Source: Microbacterium luteum
Lineage (GTDB): Bacteria; Actinomycetota; Actinomycetes; Actinomycetales; Microbacteriaceae
Direction of reading: 5' to 3'
DNA length: 64,000 bases
Assembly (NCBI RefSeq): GCF_015277875.1
Contig: NZ_CP063814.1
Location: 1,364,001 to 1,428,000, forward strand
Shown here one piece after another: positions 1-7,340 of the stretch; the first letter of the stretch is position 1; each line of letters starts with the position of its first letter. The notes beneath the pieces were generated by a model, which saw only the letters and a list, made by a program, of their open reading frames with translations, was not told the DNA's origin and made no database searches. The position numbers and the translations under genes are program-made.

Positions 1-83
1 AGGCATCGAAGGAGTCGGACGGCGAGGGGTCGGCTGCGCCGCCGAAGAAGAAGCCCGCGAAGAAGTCGGCCAAGGCGTCGTAG
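1..83 (+). CDS. C-terminal end of a Lys/Ala-rich protein (partial)
   Basis: Only the last 26 codons are in the window, ending at TAG 81-83. The tail is low-complexity, ending KKKPAKKSAKAS, a basic, probably disordered Ala/Lys/Pro extension of the kind seen at the C-termini of many actinobacterial nucleic-acid-binding proteins. The body of the protein lies outside the window, so the family cannot be named. Confidence 0.5.
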   Translation, partial: ASKESDGEGSAAPPKKKPAKKSAKAS

Positions 84-112
84 CCGCCATCCCCGCGGCT
101 CCCGCGCGTGGG

Positions 113-922
113 TCAGCGCCCGGGGGCGTCGGGATCGTCGTGGTCGTGACGGCGCGCGCTCTCGCCGTAGCGGTCCGGGTGGTCGAAGACGTCGTGCTCG
201 AGCACGAGGTGGCGGGCTTCGTCTTCGTCGGTGACGACGTCCTCTCCTGCCTCGGCAGCTCGTCGCGCCTTCCGGCGCTGCTGCACGTAGTGGGTCGCGA
301 CGAAGGTGACGGTCCCGAGCACGGCGACGAGCAGGATGACGTCGATGTAGTCCGCGACGATCTGGCCGACTCCGGGGATGAGACTGATGCCGTATCCGAA
401 GACGGTGAGCCCGAAGCCCCACAGCACCGCGCCGATGAGGTTGTAGAGCGTGTAGGTCCACTTGTTCATGTGCCCCACACCCGCGGCCACCGGCGCGAAG
501 GTGCGGACGATGGGCACGAAGCGCGCCAGGATGATCGTGAGCCCGCCGAACCGCTCGAAGAACGCGTTCGTGCGCTCGACGTTCTTGACGCTGAAGAAGC
601 CGGATTCCTTGCGCTCGAAGATGCGGGGGCCGGCCTTGTGCCCGATGAGATAGCCGACCTCGCCGCCGAGGAACGCCGCCAGGCCGATGAGGAGTCCGAC
701 GAGCCAGACGTTCACGCCGAAGACGCCGTGGGGCGGATGCGCGGTGGGATTCGACAGCAGGCCGGCCATGATGAGCAGCGTGTCGCCGGGGAGGAGGAAC
801 CCGACGAGCAGGCCGGTCTCGGCGAACACGATCCCGCACACCACGAGGAGCGCCCAGGGACCGGCTGCGTCGATGATCGCGGCAGGGTCGAGGAAGGGGA
901 TCAGTGCTGCGGGTCGGAGATC
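113..922 (-). CDS. DedA family membrane protein
   Basis: DedA-family (SNARE-associated PF09335) integral membrane protein. Family members act in membrane homeostasis, and some flip undecaprenyl phosphate; which job this one has is not shown by the sequence. Family hallmarks are present: the FAETGLLVGFLLPGDTLL segment, a re-entrant-loop region with Glu and Pro-Gly, and ARFVPIVRTFAPVAAG with the conserved Arg residues. About 4-5 hydrophobic segments are followed by a charged cytosolic tail rich in Asp and Arg. The frame stays open back to 1015, but that part is the tRNA-Leu gene, so a start downstream of the tRNA is required. TTG at 922 is the best in-frame start codon I see, but without a convincing ribosome site; the N-terminus is uncertain. 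Confidence 0.85.
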   Translation of the reverse strand, partial: DLRPAALIPFLDPAAIIDAAGPWALLVVCGIVFAETGLLVGFLLPGDTLLIMAGLLSNPTAHPPHGVFGVNVWLVGLLIGLAAFLGGEVGYLIGHKAGPRIFERKESGFFSVKNVERTNAFFERFGGLTIILARFVPIVRTFAPVAAGVGHMNKWTYTLYNLIGAVLWGFGLTVFGYGISLIPGVGQIVADYIDVILLVAVLGTVTFVATHYVQQRRKARRAAEAGEDVVTDEDEARHLVLEHDVFDHPDRYGESARRHDHDDPDAPGR

Positions 923-976
923 CAAGGAAGTCCCAGCGTCGGAACGGCTTCGGTCAGGGCGTGCGAGGTCATCGCG

Positions 977-1058
977 TGCGGAAGGTGGGACTTGAACCCA
1001 CACGCCCGAGGGCACAGGAACCTAAATCCTGCGTGTCTGCCGATTTCACCACTCCCGC
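977..1058 (-). tRNA. tRNA-Leu (anticodon UAG)
   Basis: An 82-nt class II tRNA read on the minus strand. Acceptor arms GCGGGAG and CTTCCGC pair, with discriminator A. The anticodon loop TTTAGGT sits in a CAGGA/TCCTG stem and gives anticodon TAG, reading CUA leucine codons. A long variable arm (TGCCCTCGGGCG) is present, and the T-loop is GGGTTCAAGTCCC-like. The CCA end is not encoded. Confidence 0.95.
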
Positions 1059-1116
1059 GAAGTGGGTCAAGTCTACTGACCGCGGTGAACGTCTTCTGTG
1101 GGGGTTTCCCCCGGGT

Positions 1117-1329
1117 TCAGCGCCGGATGCCGACCAGGAAGTAGGCGGCCGGACCGATCCAGTTGACGAGGATCACCGGTACCCACATCGGCTTCGACCC
1201 GACGACGTCGCGGTGATCGCGGTGCGCGAGGTCCCAGAAGGCGAGGAAGGCGAACGCGACCTGCACGACGCCGACGACGCCGAGGCCGAGCTTCGAGACG
1301 GGGGAGAGGTTCTTCGTGGCGGTTCCCAT
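1117..1329 (-). CDS. small PLDc_N-domain membrane protein
   Basis: A 70-residue protein with two hydrophobic segments (about residues 14-30 and 47-66). The end, NWIGPAAYFLVGIRR, matches the pattern of the short PLDc_N domain (PF13396), which occurs in many actinobacteria as a stand-alone membrane peptide of unknown role. The ATG at 1329 is preceded by AAAGGATCACC, a usable ribosome site, which fixes the start. It lies alone between the tRNA and the divergent tad operon. Confidence 0.8.
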   Translation of the reverse strand: MGTATKNLSPVSKLGLGVVGVVQVAFAFLAFWDLAHRDHRDVVGSKPMWVPVILVNWIGPAAYFLVGIRR

Positions 1330-1431
1330 GGTGATCCTTTCGCAATCGTCTCCATTCTCGCGCGCCCGCTCGCATGGCGCACCTGTGGATAACGAACACG
1401 GCCCCGCGCCCGGACTTGCGAGGATTCCCGG

Positions 1432-2583
1432 GTGACCCTGACCGCCGATCCTGCCGTGTCGGTGGCCGAGCGTGTGCGCGAGCGGTTGCGGCGCGAGGCC
1501 GCCGACCCATCGCGTGAACCGGACCGGGCGGCGCAGATCGCCCGCTCCGAGGTGCGACGCCACAACGACTTCGCTCTCGCCCGCGGGCTTCGCCCGGTCG
1601 ATGACGAGGCTACGTGCGTGCGGCAGGTGCTCGCGACGGTGTCGGGGTTCGGCGCGCTCCAGGTCTACCTCGACGATCCGAGTGTGGAGGAGCTGTGGAT
1701 CAACGCGCCGGACCGCATCTTCGTGGCTCGCGCGGGCGTGGCCGAACGGGTGCCTCTCACCCTCACCGACGTCGCCGTGCGCGATCTTATCGAGCGGATG
1801 CTGCACTCGACCGGTCGCCGGGTCGATCTCTCGCAGCCGTTCGTGGACGCGTCGCTTCCGGACGGCTCCCGGCTGCACGTCGTCATCCCCGACATCACGC
1901 GTCGTCACTGGGCGGTGAACATCCGGAAGTTCTCTCCCAGCCTGCGCGACCTGCGGGAGCTCGTGCGGACCGGGTCGCTCGCCCCGGAGGCGGCGGAGAT
2001 CCTGTTCGACGGGGTCCGCACCGGTCGGAGCATCGTCGTGTCGGGTGCGACCCACGCGGGCAAGACGACGCTCCTCGGAGCGATCATCGCCGCCTGCACG
2101 CCGGAGACGCGCGTGGTGACCGTGGAGGAGACGTTCGAGCTGGCGGTCGAAGCCCCCGACATCGTGTCGCTGCAGGGCCGGCAGCCGAGCTTGGAGGGCA
2201 GCGGTGAGGTGAGCCTGCGACGCCTTGTGAAGGAGGCGCTCCGCATGCGGCCGGATCGCCTCGTGGTCGGCGAAGTGCGCGACGCGGAGGCGCTGGATCT
2301 CGTGTTGGCGCTGAACACGGGCGTGCCCGGCGCCGCGACCATTCACGCGAACTCGGCACGCGAGGCGCTGACCAAGCTGGCCGCCCTCCCGCTCTTGGCC
2401 GGTCGCAACATCGACGCCGGATTCATCCAGCCGGCCGTGGCCTCGTCGGTGCACCTCGTGGCGCACTGCCGTCGAGAGCCTGACGGCCGGCGTCGCGTGG
2501 TGGAGATCGTCGCCCCCACCGGCGTGGACGGCGGCGGCATCGCGGCGAAGACGCTGTATCGCGCTGAGGGTGTGTCGCCGTGA
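1432..2583 (+). CDS. cpaF: Tad pilus secretion ATPase CpaF/TadA
   Basis: A 383-residue hexameric ATPase of the VirB11/CpaF family that powers assembly of the Flp (type IVc) pilus at the inner face of the membrane. Walker A is GATHAGKTT (about residue 204), followed by an acidic Asp-box region (VTVEETFEL), the Walker B region MRPDRLVVGEVRDAEALDL, and the His-box AATIHANS. The N-terminal region (residues 40-150) is the usual adaptor domain. The GTG at 1432 is the first plausible start. The stop overlaps the start of the next gene (GTGA), so this heads a translationally coupled operon. Confidence 0.93.
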   Translation: MTLTADPAVSVAERVRERLRREAADPSREPDRAAQIARSEVRRHNDFALARGLRPVDDEATCVRQVLATVSGFGALQVYLDDPSVEELWINAPDRIFVARAGVAERVPLTLTDVAVRDLIERMLHSTGRRVDLSQPFVDASLPDGSRLHVVIPDITRRHWAVNIRKFSPSLRDLRELVRTGSLAPEAAEILFDGVRTGRSIVVSGATHAGKTTLLGAIIAACTPETRVVTVEETFELAVEAPDIVSLQGRQPSLEGSGEVSLRRLVKEALRMRPDRLVVGEVRDAEALDLVLALNTGVPGAATIHANSAREALTKLAALPLLAGRNIDAGFIQPAVASSVHLVAHCRREPDGRRRVVEIVAPTGVDGGGIAAKTLYRAEGVSP

Positions 2584-3434
2584 CCTGGATCTGGGGTGCG
2601 ACCCTGGCAGCCGGCATCCTGCTGGCGATCTCCCCCTGGGTCTGGCCGGAGCGACCGAAGCCGCCGGCGGCGGTGACCGGGGGCGTGTCCTCGTTGCTCG
2701 AAGGAGCGGGCCTCGCGCGGGTGGCGCCCACGAGCGTCGTCGCCGTCGGCGGGCTGTGCGCCCTGGTCGCGGGTGCACTCGCGTGGCTGATCACCCAGGT
2801 CGCCGCGCTCGCCGTGGTGGCCGGCGTCGCCGCCGCCTTCGCTCCCGTCGCCTGGCTGCGGTCGCGGCGCACGCGGTTGCGCCGCACTCGTCGCGGTCTC
2901 TGGCCCGATGTGTGCGATCTGCTGATCGCGTCGGTGCGGGCGGGGATGTCGCTTCCGGACGCGGTCGCGGCGCTCGCGGACTCAGCGCCGGCATCGCTGC
3001 GCCCGGCTTTCGCCGTCTTCGCGCGCGACATCGCCGCCTCCGGCCACTTCGACTCCGCCGCCGCTCACCTGAAGCAGAACCTCGGAGATCCCGTCGCCGA
3101 CCGCATCATCGAGACGCTCCGCATGGCGCGTCAGGTGGGAGGGACGGAGCTCACGACGGTCCTGCGGGCGCTGTCGTCATCGGTGCGCGCTGACGCCGCC
3201 CTGCGGGCGGAGGTCGAGGCGCGTCAGTCGTGGGTGCGCGGTGCCGCCGTCCTCGGTGTGACGGCGCCGTGGGTCATCCTCGGTCTTCTCGCGCTGCGGC
3301 CCGAGGGCGCGCAGGCGTACGGCAGCCCGGAGGGCGTGGTGCTCATCGTCGTCGGTGCGGTCATGTCCGTCGTGGCCTACCGGGTCATGATCCGGCTGGG
3401 CCGTCTTCCCGAGCCGCGGCGGTGGTTCGCGTGA
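2580..3434 (+). CDS. tadB: Tad pilus inner-membrane platform protein TadB
   Basis: A 284-residue type II secretion F-domain protein. It has N-terminal membrane helices (about 5-22 and 58-95), a cytoplasmic helical GspF-like domain (RRGLWPDVCDLLIASVRAG... through VEARQSWV) and two C-terminal helices. With TadC it forms the platform that couples CpaF ATP hydrolysis to pilin extrusion. The GTG start overlaps the cpaF stop by four bases, and its own stop overlaps the tadC start in the same way. Confidence 0.9.
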   Translation: MTWIWGATLAAGILLAISPWVWPERPKPPAAVTGGVSSLLEGAGLARVAPTSVVAVGGLCALVAGALAWLITQVAALAVVAGVAAAFAPVAWLRSRRTRLRRTRRGLWPDVCDLLIASVRAGMSLPDAVAALADSAPASLRPAFAVFARDIAASGHFDSAAAHLKQNLGDPVADRIIETLRMARQVGGTELTTVLRALSSSVRADAALRAEVEARQSWVRGAAVLGVTAPWVILGLLALRPEGAQAYGSPEGVVLIVVGAVMSVVAYRVMIRLGRLPEPRRWFA

Positions 3435-4360
3435 CGGGCGTGACGGAACTGGCGCTTGCGATCGTGCTGGGCACGGCCTTCGGGCTCGGCGCATGCTTCG
3501 TGCTCGCGCGGGCTCCGCGCATCGGGGCGCCGAGCCTGTCGCGCCGGATCGCCCCGTACGTGCGCGACGTCGTGGACCCGCGCGGTGTCGTCGTCGACGG
3601 GGGCGGCCTTCCCGCGTGGGACGCCGGCACGATCGGACGACGCCTCGCGGACGCGCTCGGTCGCGTGGTGGGCTCGTCGGAGGCGATCGAGCGGCGCCTG
3701 CGGCAGGCGGGGTGGCGCGTCGACGTCACCACGTTCCGGGCGAGGCAGCTCGGCGGTGCCCTCGCCGGCTTCGCGGCCGGCGGTGTGTTCGCGGTGGCGC
3801 TCGTTCTGCTCGGACGCGGGGGAGCCGCATCCCTTCTGCTGCCGGTCGTCGGTGGGGCGATCGCCTACTTCGGGTGCGACGTGTGGCTGTCGCGGGCGGC
3901 GTCCGCCCGACTGTCGCGCATCAGCGAAGAAGTGCCGACGGTCTTGGAGTTCCTCGCGCTGTGCCTCTCGGCGGGCGAAGGGATGCTCGACTCGCTGCGT
4001 CGCGTGTCGTCGGTGGGCGCCGGCGAGCTGACGGCCGAGATCCGGACCGCGGTGGTGGAGGTGGGCACGGGGTCGTCGCTGGCGGATTCCCTCGCGGCGA
4101 TGGCGCATCGGCTCGAGCTTCCCGCGCTCACACGCAGCGTCGATCAGATCGTCGCGGCCATCGACCGTGGTGCGCCGCTCGCCGACGTGCTCCACGCTCA
4201 GGCCGCCGACGCCCGCGAAGACGCCAAGCGCGCGCTCATCGAGAGTGCGGGACGCAAGGAGATCGCGATGTTGGTGCCCCTCGTCTTCATGATCCTGCCG
4301 CTGAGCGTTCTGTTCGCGGTCTTCCCCGGGATCCTCATGCTGCGGCTGGGGGTCGGATGA
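3431..4360 (+). CDS. tadC: Tad pilus inner-membrane platform protein TadC
   Basis: A 309-residue second GspF-domain platform protein. It has an N-terminal helix at residues 5-22, paired helices near residues 105-160, then the cytoplasmic helical domain containing EEVPTVLEFLALCLSAGEGMLDSL and LADVLHAQA. The C-terminal helix ends PLVFMILPLSVLFAVFPGI, typical of TadC. The GTG at 3431 overlaps the tadB stop. It is expected to pair with TadB. Confidence 0.9.
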   Translation: MTGVTELALAIVLGTAFGLGACFVLARAPRIGAPSLSRRIAPYVRDVVDPRGVVVDGGGLPAWDAGTIGRRLADALGRVVGSSEAIERRLRQAGWRVDVTTFRARQLGGALAGFAAGGVFAVALVLLGRGGAASLLLPVVGGAIAYFGCDVWLSRAASARLSRISEEVPTVLEFLALCLSAGEGMLDSLRRVSSVGAGELTAEIRTAVVEVGTGSSLADSLAAMAHRLELPALTRSVDQIVAAIDRGAPLADVLHAQAADAREDAKRALIESAGRKEIAMLVPLVFMILPLSVLFAVFPGILMLRLGVG

Positions 4361-4377
4361 CACAGAAGGAGAATCGG

Positions 4378-4578
4378 ATGTTGCGAATCTGGAGCCGCTT
4401 CGAGGTCGCCGTGCGTACGCGCATTGCCGACGCCCTGGAGGACGAGACCGGTGACGTGCCCGGCTGGGTGCTGATCACGCTCATGACGGCCGGGCTCGTC
4501 GTGGTGATCTGGGCGCTCGCGGGTCCGGCGCTGGCCGGTCTGTTCGAGCAGGCGATCAACCGCGTGTCGGGTCTCTGA
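4378..4578 (+). CDS. Flp-type pilin-like protein
   Basis: A 66-residue protein with a short basic/amphipathic N-terminus, then DVPGWVLITLMTAGLVVVIWALAG, one hydrophobic helix as in Flp pilins. In such proteins the cleavage precedes or lies in the Gly just before the helix. An ATG at 4357 overlaps the tadC stop, but AAGGAG at 4366-4371 is correctly spaced for the ATG at 4378, which I prefer. Its position directly after tadC and before the TadE-like minor pilins supports a structural pilin role. No prepilin peptidase gene is present in the operon. Confidence 0.75.
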   Translation: MLRIWSRFEVAVRTRIADALEDETGDVPGWVLITLMTAGLVVVIWALAGPALAGLFEQAINRVSGL

Positions 4579-4582
4579 CCCG

Positions 4583-4993
4583 GTGACGAGGCTCCGCAGG
4601 CGCATCGCGGCCGCCCTCGCGGATGACACGGGTTCGGCGCCGGTCGAGTTCGTGCTCGTCGGCGTGCTCCTGACCGCCCTCACGCTGGCCGTGCTGCAAC
4701 TCGGCGTCGGACTGTACGTGCGCAACGTCGTCCACGACGCCGCCGCCGAGGGCGCGCACCGCGCGGCGCTCGCCGATACGACGCTGGGCGAGGGCGCTGC
4801 GCGCACGCGTGAGATCGTCTCGCGAACGGTCGGGGCGGAGTACGCCGCCGACGTCGATGTCACGCAGACCTCCCATCTCGGACACCCGGCGGTTGCGGTG
4901 ACCGTGCGCGCGACGCTGCCGCTGGCGGGTCTGTTCGGCCTGCCCCACGGGATGGAGGTGACCGCGCATGCGCCCCTGGAGAGCTTCGACTGA
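4583..4993 (+). CDS. tadE: TadE-like minor pilin
   Basis: A 136-residue pseudopilin. A positively charged N-terminus is followed by DDTGSAPVEFVLVGVLLTAL, the TadE motif in which Glu near the start of the hydrophobic helix is characteristic. The rest is a small exported domain. It begins with GTG four bases after the pilin stop. TadE-family proteins are minor components needed for Flp pilus assembly. Confidence 0.85.
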   Translation: MTRLRRRIAAALADDTGSAPVEFVLVGVLLTALTLAVLQLGVGLYVRNVVHDAAAEGAHRAALADTTLGEGAARTREIVSRTVGAEYAADVDVTQTSHLGHPAVAVTVRATLPLAGLFGLPHGMEVTAHAPLESFD

Positions 4994-5489
4994 GCCGCGG
5001 TCCACGGCGACGCCCGCAACGGCTCTCAGGTGGCTGCACGCGAGGGCGACGCGTGTCGTCGCGGACGATGCCGGCTCGGCGGCGCTGGAGTTCATCGTGG
5101 TCGGTCTGCTGATGCTCGTGCCGCTGATCTACCTGGTGATCACGTTGTCGCTCGTTCAGCATCAGTCGCTCGGCACCGAGGCCGCTGCGCGTCATATCGC
5201 GCGAGCGATCTCGACGGCCGAGGATGCCGGCGCCGCGGCCGGTCGGGTCGAGCGGGTGCTGGCATCGGTCGTCGACGAGTACGGCATCGATCCGGCCGCG
5301 GTGCGCGTCGAGGTCGGATGTCGCCCGGCCGGTGACTGTCCGCAAGCCGGCGCCCTGGTGGTGGTCACCGTGTCGGCGACCGTCGCGCTTCCGCTCGTTC
5401 CCGATGTGCTTGGGCTGGATCGCCTCGCCAGCGTGCCGGTCGAGGCCACCTCCGCGCAGAAGGTGTCGCGAACGTGGAGTGCGGGATGA
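4968..5489 (+). CDS. second TadE-like pilus assembly protein
   Basis: A 173-residue TadE-family protein. It has a basic leader, then DDAGSAALEFIVVGLLMLVP and a single transmembrane helix, followed by an exported domain containing two Cys (GCRPAGDC) that could form a disulfide. It overlaps the end of the previous gene by 26 bp in another frame, and its stop overlaps the next ATG, so expression is strongly coupled. Probably TadF-equivalent, but that subfamily assignment is an inference. Confidence 0.82.
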   Translation: MRPWRASTEPRSTATPATALRWLHARATRVVADDAGSAALEFIVVGLLMLVPLIYLVITLSLVQHQSLGTEAAARHIARAISTAEDAGAAAGRVERVLASVVDEYGIDPAAVRVEVGCRPAGDCPQAGALVVVTVSATVALPLVPDVLGLDRLASVPVEATSAQKVSRTWSAG

Positions 5490-5956
5490 GTCGCGCATCG
5501 TGTGAGGTCACGAAGCCTCGTGGGGGAGGGTCGGCTCGATGGCGCCGCGCAGCCGCGGGCGAGGAGGGCAGCATCCTGCCGCTCACCCTCGGCTACGTCG
5601 TCCTCGCCCTCGTCTTGGTGCTCGTGTGCGTCGACGCGACGAGCCTCTACCTCGCGCAGAAGCGCGTGGACGCGCTCGCCGACGGTGCCGCACTCGCGGG
5701 CGCCGACGGGTTCGTCTTCACCACCGTCGGGGGCGAGCCGACCGCGCGGCTGACCGATGCTGCGGTCGCTGAGCAGGCGTCCACGTTCCTCGGGGCGCTC
5801 GGCTCCGACGCGGCGATCGTGTCGGCGGGCTCACCCGACGGGGTATCCTCGCGAGTCACTGTCGCCGGTGTCTGGCATCCACCCGTCGTGACCCTGTTCG
5901 TCCCGGACGGAGTGCGTCTGGAGTCGACAGCGACCAGTCGCACCGTGCTCCGCTGA
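5486..5956 (+). CDS. TadG-like pilus assembly protein
   Basis: A 156-residue protein with GEEGSILPLTLGYVVLALVL, the N-terminal motif of the putative Flp pilus-assembly TadG-like domain (PF13400), then an exported domain beginning TSLYLAQKRVDALADGAAL. Full TadG proteins carry a von Willebrand domain; this short actinobacterial form lacks it. The ATG at 5486 overlaps the previous stop (ATGA). It is the last gene of the tad operon. Confidence 0.82.
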   Translation: MSRASCEVTKPRGGGSARWRRAAAGEEGSILPLTLGYVVLALVLVLVCVDATSLYLAQKRVDALADGAALAGADGFVFTTVGGEPTARLTDAAVAEQASTFLGALGSDAAIVSAGSPDGVSSRVTVAGVWHPPVVTLFVPDGVRLESTATSRTVLR

Positions 5957-6025
5957 CAAGCGAGTCGATGACGGGCCGGCGTGGGTGTGGCGGTGTGCGC
6001 CGTGTGCGGTCAGGCGAGGCTGCGG

Positions 6026-6418
6026 TCAGGCGGGACTTGTGAGCTGGATGAGGTTTCCGCACGTGTCGTCGAGCACGGCGGTGACGACCGGCCCCATCGC
6101 CACCGGCGCCTGCGTGAACGTCACCCCTCGCCCCGACAGCGCCGTGTGGCTCTCCCTGACGTCGTCGACGGTGAACGAAGCGGCCGGGATCCCGTCGGCC
6201 ACGAGCGCCGCGCTGTACGTGCGCGCAGCCGGGTGTGCGTCAGGCTCGAGCAGAAGCTCGGGCCCCGACGGATCATCCGGGCTCACGACGGTGAGCCACC
6301 GGTGCTCGCCGAGGGGGATGTCGTTCTTCGCGACGAAACCGAGCACACCCGTGTAGAAGGCGAGGGCCTTCGACTGGTCGTCGACGAACACGCTGGTGAG
6401 GTTGATGCGGATGCTCAT
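6026..6418 (-). CDS. VOC superfamily (glyoxalase-like) protein
   Basis: A 130-residue vicinal oxygen chelate protein with two beta-alpha-beta-beta-beta modules: N-terminal INLTSVFVDDQSKALAFYTGVLGF and C-terminal TAVLDDTCGNLIQL. The metal-ligand pattern is incomplete in the second half (no clear Glu at the usual place), so it may be a binding rather than catalytic member. The ATG at 6418 has AAGGA just upstream and lies two bases after the regulator stop, so the two genes form one operon. Substrate unknown. Confidence 0.85.
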   Translation of the reverse strand: MSIRINLTSVFVDDQSKALAFYTGVLGFVAKNDIPLGEHRWLTVVSPDDPSGPELLLEPDAHPAARTYSAALVADGIPAASFTVDDVRESHTALSGRGVTFTQAPVAMGPVVTAVLDDTCGNLIQLTSPA

Positions 6419-6419
6419 G

Positions 6420-6698
6420 TCAATCCTTCGCTGGTATCGGCCACCGTTCCGTGATCTCACGGAACGGCTCGGTGTGGAGGTGGTGGATCTTGGTGCGCCC
6501 GACCCTCGCGGAACTCACCAGCCCGGCGGATTCGAGCACCGCCAGGTGCTGCGAGATCGCCTGACGGCTCGAGTTCACGCCATGAGTCATGGTGAGCCGG
6601 CTGCACAGTTCGAACAGGCTCTGCCCATCGGCACGCGCGAGTTCGTCGAGGAGGAGCCGGCGCGTCGGGTCCGCGATCGCCGCATAGATGTCGGCCAC
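6420..6698 (-). CDS. ArsR-type winged-helix regulator
   Basis: A 92-residue winged-helix repressor. DIYAAIADPTRRLLLDELA is the usual ArsR/SmtB N-terminal helix, SRQAISQHLAVLESAGLV is the recognition helix, and the wing follows (RVGRTKIHHL). No metal-binding Cys cluster is seen, so it belongs with the non-metal ArsR branch that often sits beside VOC or SRPBCC genes. An in-frame TTG at 6716 and a GTG at 6707 exist, but the -10 box covers 6706-6711. The GTG at 6698 therefore coincides with the expected transcript start and I call it leaderless. Confidence 0.85.
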   Translation of the reverse strand: MADIYAAIADPTRRLLLDELARADGQSLFELCSRLTMTHGVNSSRQAISQHLAVLESAGLVSSARVGRTKIHHLHTEPFREITERWPIPAKD

Positions 6699-6705
6699 GC
6701 CGATC

Positions 6706-6735
6706 ACAATAGGCAAGTGCTAGCTTGCCTGTCAA
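6706..6735 (-). promoter_or_regulatory. promoter with palindromic operator in the spacer
   Basis: On the minus strand: -35 TTGACA (6735-6730), an 18-nt spacer, and -10 TATTGT (6711-6706). A perfect inverted repeat AGGCAAG-N6-CTTGCCT (6711-6717 and 6724-6730) fills the spacer. That is the classical place for an autorepressor operator, most likely the ArsR protein just downstream. Confidence 0.75.
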
Positions 6736-6974
6736 GGCGCTGATAACTCGCTCGCGCCGCTGTTGTGCATCAACTCAGGCTGGAAGCGGCGCGAGCTGCC
6801 GACACGCCTCTGGTGCGCGGCCCGATCCGGTGGCCAGCCTGAGTTGTGGCACGGCGGTGGCGGCAGACACAGCGGAGTGGTCCGGTACGGCGGCGGGAGC
6901 CGAGGCGGCGAGATGGCGGGAGTTGGAACGGCGGGAGCCGGGATGGCGGCACGGCGGGGCGTCAGGATCCGCGC

Positions 6975-7340
6975 TCACCAGCCGATGGTGTTGAACCAGT
7001 CACGTCGGCGGAGGGCCTCGGATGCCGGTTCGGCCGGATCGGAGGTGTCGTGCGCGGCGAGGGTGTCGTTCACGAGTGAGACGAACCGGAGGCAGACCGG
7101 GCAGAGGGCACGGCCGTGGGGCCATCCGTCGGCCAGAGGCGTGGCGGCCCGGCCCTGTGCGCCGGACCCGGCACAGCGGAGGGGGTCTGCCGCGGCACCG
7201 GCCCACAGGATCGCGCGGTGCCGGTGCAGACCGGGGTGATCCAGCGGCCGGGTGCATCGTCGCCCGCGATGGCGGCTGCGGCAGAAGTGCACGGTGCTGT
7301 GTGAGGACGCGCCCGTGCTGGACGGCACGTCGGAGCTCAT
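6975..7340 (-). CDS. small Cys-containing protein of unknown function
   Basis: A 121-residue protein. The first half is Arg/His-rich with two Cys (HFCRSRHRGRRC). The second half has RALCPVCLRFVSLVNDTLAAHD, a CxxC knuckle that could bind zinc. The ATG at 7340 overlaps the stop of the upstream MFS gene (ATGA), which argues that it is a real, translationally coupled gene. No family recognised. Confidence 0.6.
   Translation of the reverse strand: MSSDVPSSTGASSHSTVHFCRSRHRGRRCTRPLDHPGLHRHRAILWAGAAADPLRCAGSGAQGRAATPLADGWPHGRALCPVCLRFVSLVNDTLAAHDTSDPAEPASEALRRRDWFNTIGW

Noticed and set aside
140-1144. Long plus-strand frame opposite DedA
   Set aside because: Composition (Asp/Glu/His/Arg-rich without hydrophobic pattern) is typical of antisense shadow in GC-rich DNA; it also runs through the tRNA gene.
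1117-2778. 553-residue minus-strand frame
   Set aside because: Only its last 70 residues (start 1329) form a credible protein; the rest is antisense to cpaF.
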